From contig JACGCM010002568.1 in NCBI GenBank assembly GCA_014058105.1, forward strand, positions 1,240,001-1,304,000: a DNA stretch of 64,000 nucleotides. The letters are read 5' to 3'. The notes beneath the pieces are model-generated. The model was not told the origin of the DNA and ran no database searches. It saw only the letters and a list, made by a program, of their open reading frames with translations. Both the position numbers and the translations under genes were made by a program. Within the stretch, counting starts at the first letter, position 1. The number at the start of each line of letters is the position of its first letter. Below are positions 1 through 10,747 of this stretch, one piece after another. Source of the DNA: Kingdonia uniflora (taxonomy: Eukaryota > Streptophyta > Magnoliopsida > Ranunculales > Circaeasteraceae).

Positions 1-689
1 GCGCCGAGATAGTGGTATTTGAAGTTCGAACAGTTCATGTCCAAAAATGGCTATTCGAAGAGAAATACAGATCACTGCTGTTTTATCAAGAATACGGGGA
101 ACTCGTATATTATTCTTCTTCTGTATGTAGATGATATGTTGGTAGCAAGTGCTGACATGGGAAAAATTGTCAAGTTGAAGGATCAGTTATCCCGGAAGTT
201 TTCTATGAAGGACTTGGGTGCGGCGAAATAAGTTCTTGGTATACGTGTTACAAGGGGCAAAAAGTGGCATTTATTAAAGTTGTCTCAAGCTGAGTACATC
301 GGCAAGGTACTTATGCAGTTTAATATGGATAGTTCTAAAGTTGTTAGTGCACCATTGGGAGATCACTTCAAATTATTAAAGGGTTGTTGTCCGAAGATGC
401 AAATGGATCGCGATGAGATACGGAAGGTTCCTTATCAATCCACGGTTGGTAGCCAAATGTACGTTATGATTTTACGAGACCAGACATTGCCTAAGCAGTA
501 GAAGTTGTGAGTAGGTATATGAGTAATCTAAGCAAGGAGCATTGGAGAGCTATGAAATGGATACTGAGATATTTAAAGGGGACTCAAGATATGGCATTAT
601 GTTATGGGGGTTCTCAGATATGCTTACAGAGTTTTGTTGATTCTGATATGGCGGGTGACATGGATAAGCGGAAAAGTACTAGTGGTTTC
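1..689 (+). pseudogene. Ty1/copia pol fragment (reverse transcriptase end and RNase H start)
   Basis: Translated pieces in order match the second half of a Tork/Tnt1-type copia polyprotein. The RT catalytic box LLLYVDDMLVAS lies near 112-150, the motif FSMKDLGAAK near 199-228, and the tail SRYMSNLSKEHWRAMKWILRYLKGT near 508-585 begins the RNase H part. The piece ends in RKSTSGF at about 689. The frame is broken by a stop near 229, a stop near 499 and a shift, so it cannot make a protein. The left side runs off the window. The right side stops inside the codon run after STSGF, exactly where a new LTR starting TGTAGGG begins, so the copia copy was the older resident and was interrupted. Lineage is inferred from motifs only. 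Confidence 0.88.
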
Positions 690-1280
690 TGTAGGGACTT
701 ATCCTTCGAGCTCATTCATAATCGTGCTCATACAACTCAAAATACCCCGAATTACCTCCGTCTCTGGCTCACACAATCTCAGCACCAACACTCCAGTCAA
801 ACATTCAGAATAGCCCCACGACCTACTCAAGAACGTGGATCGAGCTAAACCCGAAAAACGTTATTTAGTCAAAGACACCTGTCTGCTACGAACTCATCAG
901 TTATACAGTCAACCGTCACTAACCACATTATTCAGAAGACGTGCTCCAACATGACGAAGAGCTGTGGGAAACGCCTATAAAAAGGAAAAGTTCCAGAAGA
1001 GACAAGGACCAGAAAAATTACTCAAAACTTCTTATTTGCAAGATCAAAAGCATTTCTATATTCTAGAGATCACTTGTAATAAAGATATCCAACCCAAGCA
1101 ATAAAGATACTTTTACAAATATCCTCCATACGTGATCGTAGTTATTTTACCTATTCAAAGGTTTTCCATGTTAAAAACACCTGTTTGCATTTCTAACTTT
1201 ATAGTAGAGTATTGTTACAGGTTCATTTGGTGTGATAGTTAATTCCTAATCTTATCGAGCTACGGAATTTGGCCATTACA
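690..1280 (+). repeat. 5' LTR of the Tat-type element
   Basis: The left edge is TG at 690, exactly where copia homology stops, and the right edge is CA at 1279-1280, giving 591 bp. A clear TATA box (TATAAAAA, 976-983) lies mid-LTR, and AATAAA-type signals follow near 1078 and 1100, the usual U3-R-U5 order. No second copy lies in this window, so the boundaries rest on the TG/CA ends, the copia breakpoint and the downstream leader. Confidence 0.7.
976..983 (+). promoter_or_regulatory. Putative TATA box in the Tat LTR
   Basis: TATAAAAA sits in a locally GC-richer context about 290 bp into the LTR and about 100 bp before AATAAA signals, which fits the core promoter of the retrotransposon. Activity is inferred, not shown. 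Confidence 0.5.
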
Positions 1281-1302
1281 TTTTGCGCTGTCTGTGGGAA
1301 AG
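1281..1302 (+). other. Degenerate primer-site/leader region of the Tat-type element
   Basis: Directly after the LTR end lies TTTTGCGCTGTCTGTGGGAA. It matches, with changes, the GGCGCCGTCTGTGGGAA leader block that follows the LTR of many plant Tat and Athila elements. The central GCGCC has become GCGCT. It supports the LTR boundary at 1280 and the plus orientation. Confidence 0.65.
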
Positions 1303-1419
1303 ATTGCATTTCCACGATACCCTATGGCAGTCTTTCATTACAATTTTCAATTATGGTTTCTTCTAACAGACAGGACGCAGGAACTCAGCTCAAAATTTCT
1401 GTGGATCCAGAGTAACTCA

Positions 1420-2540
1420 CCGAGTTACAGGCGAATCTCTGCGCCGAGACTGAGAAATGCGCAAAACTCGAACTTCAATTAACGAAGGATTGCGAGCTCC
1501 GGGAGAAAGACCACGATGCAGAACAACAAGATCATTTGACAGCGCTCAAACGACACGAAGACCAGATGTCAATGATGCAGACTACACTCGAAGCTCTACA
1601 AAATTCTCATTGGGATCCTCGTGCCAGGGGTCACGATCAGCTTCCAGAAGCCTCCCGCATTTTAGCAAGGGAAAGATTGGGATCTTGGGGAGTCACCAGT
1701 AAAGCCATTTTTAGAAATCCGCCACACGGACTGCTGCCCTCCATCCATCTGGGAGGAGAAGTCCAATCTGAAGTCACTCGAGGTCACCAGATTCCTATCG
1801 GTCAGGAGGAAGACTAGTGGCCTCTGCGCCAAGTTCTAGCACGAGATCGTATGAGTGAAGGAACGGGAACTCATCATCCCCTACCAGCACATCCAACGAT
1901 TCAGCCAGCACGTCATTACGTCACAAAGGAACACGTGGACCAACGAATTATGGAGTCAATCGAAGCACAAGTGCAAGGCACTACCGGTGATACGACAAAA
2001 TTACAAGGGAGTCCGATTGCCAAAGAATTGTTCGATATGGAAGTACCGAAAGGTTTCCATACTCCCAAAATTCACAAGTACAATGGTATAGACCCTAAGG
2101 AGCATATCCAACAATACCGCAATTCGTTGGGGTTGTACTCCAATCTCAACCACATTCTCTGCCGTCTATTCGCCTGAAGTTTACAAGAAGAGCTACTCCA
2201 TTGGTTCCACTCTCTTCCTGAGGAATTGATCTATACATTTGATCAGCTGCAGAAATAGTTCATCAAAACATATGCCCACATCATAGACAAGGAAGAGAAC
2301 CTGTATTCTCTTATCGGTCTTAAGCAATCACAGGGGGAAAAGCTCGAAGACTTCTCGAAGAAATTCCTGGATCTTGCGAGAAAAGTGGATAATCTCGACC
2401 AAAAGACCGCTGTTACCGCTTCTCCAGTGCGCTGTAGCTCGATTGCAAAGCTAAGGAATATCTTTTCCTCAACAAGCTTGCGACTTTAGAGGAGATGATC
2501 ACAAAAGTTAACAGTTACGTTAACTTTGAATGAATGATGT
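1420..2540 (+). pseudogene. Tat-type gag (coiled coil plus retrotransposon gag domain)
   Basis: Capsid-precursor remnant. From about 1425 to 1605 one frame gives a long charged heptad-like stretch (LQANLCAETEKCAKLELQ onward to ALQNS), as in the coiled-coil N-terminus of Tat gags. The conserved gag domain follows: MEVPKGFHTPKIHKYNGIDP (about 2035-2094), then WFHSLPEELIYTFDQLQ near 2200-2255 and the FSKKFLDLARKVDNLDQK helix near 2350-2405. Stops lie near 2176 and 2258, so the protein is split into at least three pieces. In a live element it would form the nucleocapsid particle; here it is inactive. Confidence 0.8.
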
Positions 2541-3234
2541 CTGAGCGGCAAAAGTCTACTAAGTCTGTTCTCTCCACCAAAGTCCCATCTAAAGATGGAA
2601 CCAGCGAGTCCAAGGAAGAACTGGGAGATCAGAAATGTACCAAGGGAGACATTGAGTACCCTCGGAGAAGCGGTCCACAGAACAAACCCGTCCTCCCAAA
2701 GCTGAACGCTCGAATCTCCACTATTTTTCTGCTAATATTAAAAGACACACTCTACCGCACCTCCCGACCACTAGAACCCATCGAGAATCGACCATTTTGC
2801 CTACATCATAAGGTAAATCATCATTCTACTGACAATATGCTCTACAGCGGATGTTTGAATTCATTTTCAAGGAAGGATGGATGCTCCAATACATTGTTGA
2901 CCTAAAGTCGTACCGAGTGACAACCATAAGAAGTAACTCAAATTTTTTCAGGTCAACGATAGGGCTGAGGAGAAACTTCTCTACCATATGCACCTCAGCA
3001 ACATAATCGAAATCAATCAGATCGCTAATTCCAACTGATCGAAACATCGAAGACTCTCAGAATATTGTGACCTTACACCTCAAGACTAAGAAGCCAAACT
3101 TCTTCCTAATTCGAGCAATCGCCAACTCGGGATCTCTTTCGAGGATTGCTATACTATCCATGTCAAGTATCCACATCATGATGCGTTAGTCATAATGCTC
3201 AAGATTATACTGTTTGTTATGCACACAATGATGA

Positions 3235-3465
3235 TTGATACTAGATGCGGTATTGATATTCTTTTTTAGAGTACGATCGACCAGATGGGCCTGGCCGACC
3301 AAGTCATTCAGAGTGATGCCGACATTAGCAGATTCAATGGCTCTAGGGAAGAACGAGTAGGCAAGATCATCTTATCTATTATAGCAGGACCAGCCACAAT
3401 TGACACCATTTTCTACGTCATCAATGCCAAGTCTCACTATCTTGGATCAAGGACCACTACTGGAT
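3235..3465 (+). pseudogene. Tat-type aspartic protease remnant
   Basis: The reading DTRCGIDILF, an in-frame stop, then STIDQMGLADQVIQSDADIS and a GKIILSIIAGP strand matches the protease of Tat elements, where the active triad lies in a D-x-G-S-S-A-D-I-L-F context. Here the triad position reads DTRCG, so the catalytic D-S/T-G motif is lost, and a TAG follows the ILF strand. It lies between gag and RT, as expected for gag-PR-RT order. The match is by family pattern only. Confidence 0.65.
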
Positions 3466-3689
3466 AAACAATATGGAAGCAATCGCTTCCACCTATTATC
3501 AAGCACTCCGATTCAAGCACGATAACGGTATTTATGAGATCAGAGGTAGTCAGAAAGTCTCTCGAGCTTGCAAAATACTGTTTCCACCATTCTCGATACT
3601 TCAGACAGATTGGCCGCATAGCAATTACAAAAAGTTGATCACCTTAATGATCAATCACCTACGGAGGAACCTACAGAATATGTCAACAT

Positions 3690-4812
3690 TGATGGACTCG
3701 CCAGAGGTACATTCATTGGAACCAAGCTGGTTCAGCTGGAGAAAGATGCTCTTATCCAATTCCTAAAACTCAATCGAGATGTTTTCGCCTGGTCTTTTGA
3801 AGAGATGCCCGGAGTCGACCCGGCCATGGCTTGCCACAAGTTAGCCATCAACATCAATGTCACAGCGGTCTAACAGAAACAACGACGACTTTCACCTCGT
3901 CTTTGAGATGAAGTCAATACTGAGATCAAGAAATTGATCAAGGTAGGATTCATTCGAGAAGCAAAGTATCCAGACTGGATATCCAACATTATCACTGTCC
4001 CAAAGAAGAATGGAAAGGTCCGCATTTACGTAGATTTTATAGATCTAAACAAACACACCCCAAAGGACAGTTTCCCTCTTCCCAACATTCATCAGATCCT
4101 CGATTCTACTACAGGCCATGATCTCCTATCAATAATGGATGTTGCCTTAGGATATAATCAAATTCTACTTCTAGAAGAATATCGAGAGAAGACAACATTC
4201 ACTACCAAAAGTGGTCTTTACTGTTACAAAGTCATGCCCTTCAGGCTCTAAAATGCAGGAGCCACATATCAACGATTGATGACTACTATGTTCCAAGCAC
4301 ACCTGGAAAAAATCGTTAAAGTCTACATCGAGAATCTCTTGTGCAAAAGCATACAGTCAGATAATCACATCTCCGATCTCAACACAATATTCATCATCCT
4401 TCGATCTTACGGAATGCGCCTCAACCCTGATAAGTGTCAATTCGGGGTACATTCTGGCAGATTTCTAGGCCACCTCATCAGCAAGAAAGGGATTGAGGCC
4501 GATCCAGTTCAAATTTGGGCTCTCCTCGATATGCCTTCTCCAAAGACAACGAAGGATGTTCCGAAACTCGTCGGCAAGATTGTCGTAATTAACCGTTTTA
4601 TCTCTAAATCTTTAAACTGCTGCCATTGGCTATTCCTATTACTCCGAGGTTATACCAAATGAGGAAAGGTCTAGCCAACTGCAAAACTCACATGGATACC
4701 AGAATGCAAAGCAGCTTTCCAGGATCTTAAAATCTATTTGGGGAGGTATCTCATAATGAGCACCCCAATAGGTAATGAGGAACTGATAATCTACCTCGTA
4801 GTCACAGACACT
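3690..4812 (+). pseudogene. Tat-type reverse transcriptase and truncated RNase H
   Basis: A linker with NRDVFAWSFEEMPGVDP (about 3774-3825) leads into the RT: GFIREAKYPDW (3943-3975), PKKNGKVRIYVDFIDLNK, DSFPLPNIHQILDSTTGH, MDVALGYNQILL and CYKVMPF (about 4220-4245). The catalytic box that should read Y-x-D-D is VYIENLLCKS near 4321-4350, so both aspartates are gone. The next blocks (LNPDKCQFGVHSGRFLGHLI) and the connection segment up to NRFISKS are still readable. RNase H starts near 4700 and breaks at about 4812. A stop replaces a codon after MPFRL near 4249. The enzyme is dead twice over. Confidence 0.88.
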
Positions 4813-5370
4813 TCTCTCTGCCTCAGTTCTCGAATATATTAAAATGTCATCGACGAACACAATGACGAACCAGCCAAGAAAAGGGCCGAAAACACGGTTC
4901 ATCAAATCCATAAAGGCCATGGGAGCGTTCGTCAAACCGAACGGCATCACCCGAAACTCATAGTGTCCGCAACGAGTCCCTGTCTTCGAAACATCAGCTG
5001 CCCTGATCCTCAGCTGGTGGTAACCTGATTTGAGATCAATCTTTGCAAAGAACTGTACTCCTCCAAGCTGGTCAAACAAGTCCTCGATCCTCGACAACGG
5101 ATATCTGTTCTTGATCGTGACTTTGTTCAACTCACGGTAGTTAATACACAAATGTATCGAGCCGCCTTTCTTCTTTGCAAACAGCACTGGAGCTCCCCAT
5201 GGTGAAGTACTCGGTCAAATAAATCCCTGACCCATCAACTCAGAAATTTGGTCCTTCAGCTCTTTCAGCTCAACAGGCGCCATACGGTACGGTGCCTTTG
5301 AAATCGGTGTTGTGCCCAGAACAAGATCTATGCCAAAATCAATCGCTCTCATCGGCGGTAAACCGAGAAT
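4813..5370 (-). pseudogene. Tekay-type reverse transcriptase, 3' truncated
   Basis: On the minus strand the RT palm is well kept: [20 protein letters not shown] (near 5190-5130), [14 protein letters not shown] (near 5045-5005), [18 protein letters not shown] (about 4950-4900) and the catalytic FVDDILIYS (about 4860-4835). The copy then runs into unrelated sequence after RTEAERS. The reading from the protease passes through an in-frame TAG at about 5370 (FQ, stop, ILGLPP), and another stop lies near 5220 (GFI, stop, PSTSPWG). The thumb, connection and RNase H domains are absent, so it is inactive, though the catalytic aspartates remain. Confidence 0.88.
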
Positions 5371-6096
5371 CTACTGGAAAATGTCATAATAATCACAAAC
5401 TCCCGAAATTGAGCTAAGGTCCACACCCGAGGACTCTAACTCTAGGAAAGCTAATAAGCCGTCTCCTGACTGCACAGGTTTTGAACTAGAGAACACGAAT
5501 CGCCTCCCACCGGGAATACGAAAGGTAGCCGTCTTCTCGAAGCAGTCTAAAGTGACCCGGTGCGTCGACAACCAATCCATGCCTAGGATGATGTCAAACT
5601 CATGCATCGGCAAAACTAATAGGTCTGCTGATAGGACGCAACCACAAACAACTATCCGGCAATCTCTACATATATGTGAGATAGACACCAAGGAATCTAA
5701 AGGAGTATCCACGGAATCCTCATCAATCAATAAAGAAGACTCAAAGCCAATAATGCAGAGAAATGCCGATACGATGAATGAATGTGATACACTAGAATCA
5801 AAAAGGACATGAGCGGGTGAATAAGAGATATGGATCATACCTTTCACCACAGGTGGAGTGGTGTGAGCGCTTGCCTCCCCACTACAAATACTCTGCCCTG
5901 TCCACGGCCCTGAACCTGACCCTGCTGCTGTACTGGATGATACGGTCTCTGAACACCCTGAGGTCCTGTAACTATCTGTCTGCCCTGTGGACCCTGGAAC
6001 TGCCTCTGTGGAAATTGCTGAACCTGAAGAACCCAACTGTCGTAACGGCTGCTGACCTCTGTCTGGCTTGGGACAGAGCAATCCTAACAAGCCCAA
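5371..6096 (-). pseudogene. Tekay-type nucleocapsid tail and aspartic protease
   Basis: This is the longest open frame of the element (241 codons). The first third is a proline/glutamine/serine-rich linker in a shifted frame. From about residue 90 it follows the retroviral-type protease of chromoviruses: VLFDSSVSHSFIVSAF, then a long strand region, then EFDIILGMDWLSTHRVTLDC. The active site should read D-S/T-G-A but reads D-S-S-V, so the enzyme is inactive. The end (SGVCDYYDIFQ) leads to a TAG that also occurs at the same place in the copy near 59414. Confidence 0.82.
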
Positions 6097-6109
6097 TTCC
6101 CCCGAAGTT

Positions 6110-7164
6110 CTAACAAGTATGAGAAGAATGTTCTGCCCTCACTAAATACTGTTCGCCCGTAGCCCAAACTGGAGTACCCTCAAATCTCTGTCTCTTTGAA
6201 CCCAAGCTGTCATACTGCGCCTGAACCGCCTTTCCCTTGTCAGGTCTTGTATCCTGTCTTACTGGGTTCCTCGCATCTCTGGACCTGCGATCCTCTGCCT
6301 CATTTTCTTCTAAAGCTAACGCCTTAGACAAAACCTTCCTGTAAGTACTGGCACCGGAGGAGATCAAGAACCTCCTAAAGAAAGGACGAAGACCTCTCAA
6401 AAATTTCATCTTCTTCTGTTCCTCATCCTGAATAATAAATGGTACGTAACGAGCAAGCTCGTTAAACCTCTGATCATATCGATCCATACTCATATCACCC
6501 TTCTCAAGTGTGTAGAACTCAGAAATACAGGCGTCTCTATAGCTCTGCGGAAAGTACTGCTTAAAGAAACCCTCCTGGAATGACGACCAAAGAATAAGAG
6601 ACTCTAAAACCATCCTCTTGACCATATCCTGCCAATAATTTGCCTCGCCCTAAAGTAGGTAAGCTGCAAGTGTCACCCGCTGATCGTTGGGATACTTCAT
6701 CACGTCCAATGTCTTCTCTATAGACCTGAACCATGCCTCCACCTCTGATGGAATTAATGGGCCAGAAAAAGTAGGGTGCTTGTATCTCTGAAGCTGCTCT
6801 AAGTAACTGTGCTCCCTGTGTACTGGGCTTCTAGCCTGCTGAAAGGAAGCGACAAAACTATCCATGAACTGCTTCATATCTATTGAAATGCCTGAAGCAG
6901 CTGGAATTGGTAAAACAACTAGATGCCCTGGAATCACTGGAGTAAGCGGGGTACCGTAATGAATTGAAACCCCTGGTGCTACTCCCACACCAACCTCAGC
7001 CTCAGAAACTATCGGCTCTGTCTGAGGGATCAAAACAGACCCCAAACTCTCCTGACTGACCACTGGCTCATCAACAACTACTCCGCTGCGCAAACCCTGG
7101 CAAACACCAACTCAGATACCCCCACGGGTTCTAGCACGACTTCTGCCTCTGCCACCTCTAGCAA
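6110..7164 (-). pseudogene. Tekay-type gag
   Basis: The start codon position (7164-7162) reads TTG where the sister copy at 57612 has ATG, followed by the same arginine/glycine-rich run (ARGGRGRSRAR). Downstream are MKQFMDSFVASFQQAR, the core PSEVEAWFRSIEKTLDVM (near 6750-6695), and after an in-frame TAG near 6652 the second half QYFPQSYRDACISEFYTLE (near 6565-6510), RFNELARYVPF and FLRGLRPFFRRFLISSGAST. This is the Retrotrans_gag domain of chromoviruses. It ends before a readable CCHC knuckle because the frame shifts near 6100. It is broken by start loss and one stop, otherwise better kept than the copy at 57612. Confidence 0.85.
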
Positions 7165-7327
7165 TCTGTTACGAATAAGAAAACACAACTCAGGAATAGA
7201 TAGGAAAAGATTATGAATAGGAAAGGAATACGATAAATATGAAAATTTGAAAAGAATCGATCCTAACTCTGTCTAAAGAATAACTCGTCATATGATTTGC
7301 AATAACAGAGATAAGGATTAACTTTAC

Positions 7328-7339
7328 GCTCTGATACCA
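7328..7339 (-). other. Primer binding site (initiator tRNA-Met) of the minus-strand Tekay element
   Basis: The minus strand reads TGGTATCAGAGC, the standard complement of the 3' end of plant initiator tRNA-Met. It begins four bases after the LTR end (ACA at 7346-7344). It fixes the orientation and the LTR/internal border. Confidence 0.92.
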
Positions 7340-7343
7340 AGTC

Positions 7344-9003
7344 TGTCACGCCCCAAAATGTAGTAATCAATAGCTTGACCAATTACTTGAATCTAAGAAG
7401 TACAGGTCGGGGAATCCAAAAATTCTACCCCACAAATAGCCAGGCCGTAGAAAAATTCTGGCTTGGCTATTCACATATAGCAATAATCATCAGAGTAAAA
7501 AAATAACAATACAATAACATAACGCAAAAGCAAAAGACATATATATACATATCAGATGAAAATATAATACAACATCTCGAATAAAACTCAGCGATGCATG
7601 CTGAGAACACCTACAGAAGTCCATAACCAAAGGAAATCTACAGCGACAAAATCTGTCCCTGAACTGGCTACCCACGCGGCATTCCAAGCTAATCAACCTC
7701 TGAAATGGTTAAAATATAAGAGTGAGCAAACAACGAGTTCACTAATCCAATAGAACTAAATAACTTACTAACAACTTGTACTAAAAATTAGAGTAGAGAT
7801 GAATGTAATATAAAACAGATAAATACAATCTAACAATATAATAAGTGACCATAACAGATACAGAGTTGATAAGGAAAGGAAATAGAGTTGATGAGAGGAG
7901 AGAATAAAGATGGAATGTGAGAAGAGAGTAGAGTAAGGAATATAAGAAGAGAATGTGATGATATGATAATATACAATGCCATGACATGAAGTGATGACTA
8001 GGATAATCCCATACTTATCCAAGATGCAATGATATGTTATGATGAGTAGAGATATTCCCATAAATATCCCCTAATGTACAATGATTCAGTGTTTTAAAAG
8101 TGTACGCGATCTTATTATAATGTTGGTTGATTAACCGCTAACGTTAAATTTCTTAAAGAGATCAGTAAAGGGATACACATGTATGATTTGGTTAAGTTCG
8201 ACTAAGCTAGGATGGTCGCGCTTGATCAAAGTAGATTTTGGTGTATTAACCCGCAGAACAATAGTCCGTAACATTTCAAGGAATTTCAACCACAACGTGG
8301 ATAAGTTGGGATCTCCATAACTCTGCCTCATACCATTCCACACTCCGGAGTGGTTGAACTAGGTATGATAGTACTATCATACCATTCCCAATCTCACCGT
8401 GTCTTTTATCCTGATCTCACAGACCCCATGGATCCTGTTGGAGGTCAACCATAATGGAGTCTTCATGTATCCAATCTCAATAAGTTTTGAAAGATGTGTT
8501 ATAAGTTATAAAGTGCAACAGGTGCAAGAGAAAACAACACAGCTGCCGCTCACACGGCAACACAACCAGGATGAATAGGCACTGGGTTACACCAACTATG
8601 CATAGCTGACACAGTAACCTAACCGTCACTTCATCCAACCCAATAATCTCTTAAGGCTGGAAGGGGCATTCCTGGGCAAGCTACCAGAATGCTAACCCAA
8701 CCACCACTAACTAACTCAGGTCCTATACGAACCAAAAACCAACTCCAGAAACAACTACAAACCCAAACTACAGGTTAACACTTCTAACATAATAATTCTT
8801 ATGTTAAACTATAGTTAATCACAAAACATCTCTAAGCTCAATATAACTCTCTAAAACAATACTAAGAAACTAGTATAGAACTTAGTAATGATGAAATAAA
8901 ACTCGCCTGATAATAATCCAAGTCCGGCAGAAACCAACTCAGAAAACCGAACCTAGGATCGACGACGAGGCAATCGGAACAACGAACAAGCTACCACAAC
9001 AAA
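7344..9003 (-). repeat. 5' LTR (U3-truncated) of the minus-strand Tekay element
   Basis: The LTR ends with TTTTGGGGCGTGACA next to the primer site. Recognisable shared blocks with the solo LTR at 32694-35432 include the AATAGCC hairpin (7435-7471), the GTGAGC/GCTCAC hairpin (7722-7743), a block with GGAATATTTATGGG-type repeats near 8040-8070, and the block near 8570-8710 that matches 34070-34220. Similarity weakens past about 8960 and is lost by about 9003, so the first kilobase of U3 is missing. Short open frames on this strand are chance. Confidence 0.8.
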
Positions 9004-9590
9004 AAATTATGAAATGTGGGTATTTTAGTATTAAATAAATTACGAGAATAGACGAAATAACCCTCATGATCTAAACGGCTGTGTTATAAACTAAATCATA
9101 TATATTCCTCAACATTTGTAGGGTAGTGTGATCAACAACCGAGATTGATTCTCATGGCATAACTATTCTTATAATATCTATATATATCTCTATTAAAATA
9201 GGGTAGTATTTTTGCCACTTTGGATAAGTTTACCCTTATGTCTAGAGACAAAGAGGGGTTGCGATGTGCCCGTCGCCTCCTCGAGATTTTCAAATTTACT
9301 ACCCTTTTGGGAATTTTTGTTTTCCAGGCAAAAAGACTAAAAAACCAATTATTTTCTCCCCGACAAAAATCTTCACCTCTCTCCCCCGACTACAAACTTC
9401 ACATTAACAAAAAATTCGTTCTCCTTCAAAATGAAATAAAATAAAAATCTTGCTTTCTTATCTCTGTAATTCCTCACTCTCAATCGTAATTTGAACTCCA
9501 AACCATCATCCTTTACAACTTAGACATATCGCAATCTCAAAGAACCTAAAGGTACTCTCACTTTTCCTCCCGTTCTCTCTTTGTTCACAT
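9004..9590. other. No gene recognised; AT-rich flank
   Basis: This stretch between the truncated LTR and the tandem repeats has no recognisable coding domain. The pyrimidine-rich part at 9350-9590, ending near a possible donor (AAAGGTACT, 9548-9556), looks like a plant 5' untranslated leader, and the tandem units after it would then lie in an intron, but no following coding exon was found. The 74-codon open frame at 9220-9444 matches nothing I know. Confidence 0.3.
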
Positions 9591-9840
9591 GTTATAATCA
9601 CTGTAATAAGATCTTATGATGCTTACTTAGAGTTTGCCTATAATTGCATTAGTAAACCCATATCCGATCTAGGGTTTGATTAGTTCTCATTTAGTATAAT
9701 TAGTTATGTTTGCTTAATGTTATAATCACTCTAATTAGATTTTATGTTGTTTGCTTAGTGATTGCCTATAATTGCATTGACAAACAATCTCTAATTCAGG
9801 GTTTCATTGGTTATGAGTTACTATAATTAGTTATGTTTGC

Positions 9841-10747
9841 AAATCAAACTTTCTGGGCTAGAAAAGGTACATGGTTCAAAGCTGCAAACAAGAGTACCCA
9901 AATGGGTGTGGTTAGAGGAATACTACCTGGCCTCATTTACTGGGAAATCTGGGAGGCAAGATGTAAATTCAGATATGATGAAACTAAAATTTGACACGAC
10001 TTACTGATAAGGGAGATTACATCATGCGTGCAAGATTGTTTGAGAAATATCACTCTTAATGTAGACAATAACTTCTTTGACACTATTTCCATTCAGCTTC
10101 TATAACTACACACTGTTAAAGTATTAGTCAGGAAAACCATAGTGGTAAGATGGTGCAAACCTCTAGTTGGGTTCTTCAAACTAAACACAGATGGTTCTAC
10201 TGCAGATAACCTTTGTGGAGCAGGTGGTATCGTGAGAAATAGTAAGAGGGTTATGGTGTTTGCTTTCTCAGAAGCATTAGGATTTGGAACTAATACAACT
10301 GCAGAACTATATGCTTTGTTACTAGGCTTGCAGCACTGCCAACATAACAGATGGTTTCTATTACTGGTTGAAGTTTGACTCTGAAGTAGTTGCCAATTGG
10401 TATAACAAGCAAAATAAAGTACTTAGTAAACTGTGCGGAGTATGAAAAAGAATTGAAAGCATTGGCAGAGAACATGAAATACAACTCCAACATATTTTTA
10501 CGGAAGGTAATCATACCCCTGATGGGCTATCCAAGGAAGGCAGCCAACAAATTTGCAAAGAATATTGGCATGTTAGCAGTTTATCTTCTAGAGTCGCTGT
10601 TACTTATAATAACGATATTAAAGGAGTAGCTTATTTAGGAAGATGATTGTGTCCTAAGGGGATCAGGTTTATGTCCTTCCCATTGTACTGTTTTCATGAA
10701 TCATTAATAAATTGATTGTTCCAAAAAAAAAAGAAAAAAGAAGAAGA
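9841..10747 (+). mobile_element. 5'-truncated LINE with RNase H domain and A-rich tail
   Basis: Flanked by the exact 12-bp direct repeat AGTTATGTTTGC at 9829-9840 and 10748-10759, the size expected for LINE target-primed insertion. The insert begins within the segment before RNase H (GLIYWEIWEARCKFRYDE, about 9930-9985) and contains an RVT_3-type RNase H: FKLNTDGSTADN, GAGGIVRN and TTAELYALLLGLQ (10142-10350). The reading then shifts frame. It ends with a 3' UTR and an A-rich tail (A10 followed by GA-rich repeats, 10721-10747). Only about 0.9 kb of a normally 5-7 kb element is present, so it was dead on arrival. Confidence 0.88.
10142..10378 (+). pseudogene. LINE RNase H domain fragment
   Basis: A 78-codon open stretch carrying the first conserved part of the plant LINE RNase H: the first catalytic Asp in KLNTDGS and the second acidic residue in TTAELYALLLGL. 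The third catalytic region (normally S/C-D-S) should follow VEV at 10378, but a frameshift puts a stop there; the remaining sense continues in another frame (SEVVANWY near 10381). It lies inside the LINE at 9841-10747. Not functional. Confidence 0.82.

Larger units (their letters stand above)
690..4812 (+). mobile_element. Degenerate Tat/Retand-type Ty3-gypsy element, 3' end lost
   Basis: The order is LTR (690-1280), leader, coiled-coil gag, protease, RT and the first part of RNase H, all on the plus strand. The RT context (GFIREAKYPDW, then CYKVMPF) and the long coiled-coil stretch before gag are typical of the Tat branch of plant Ty3-gypsy elements. The element landed in a copia pol; the five bases before it are GTTTC, but the matching right-hand copy is missing. 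It is cut at about 4812, inside RNase H (motif region [12 protein letters not shown]), by the minus-strand Tekay fragment. Many stops and frameshifts show it is old and cannot be autonomous. Confidence 0.85.
4813..9003 (-). mobile_element. Truncated Tekay/Del-type Ty3-gypsy element (minus strand)
   Basis: Reading leftward, the order is part of the 5' LTR (9003-7344), an initiator-Met primer site (7339-7328), gag (7164-6110), a zinc-knuckle region and protease (6096-5371), and an RT that breaks off at about 4813 just after the FVDDILIYS box. RNase H, integrase, chromodomain and 3' LTR are missing. The LTR is also cut: similarity to the solo LTR at 32694 fades near 9000, about 1 kb short of the expected TG end. 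The proteins are close to those of the element at 57612-62264, so both belong to one family. The left break abuts Tat RNase H coding with no visible duplication, suggesting a deletion or recombination junction rather than a clean insertion. Confidence 0.85.

Noticed and set aside
5552..6113. Plus-strand open frames opposite the Tekay protease
   Set aside because: They are shadows of the minus-strand protease and nucleocapsid reading.
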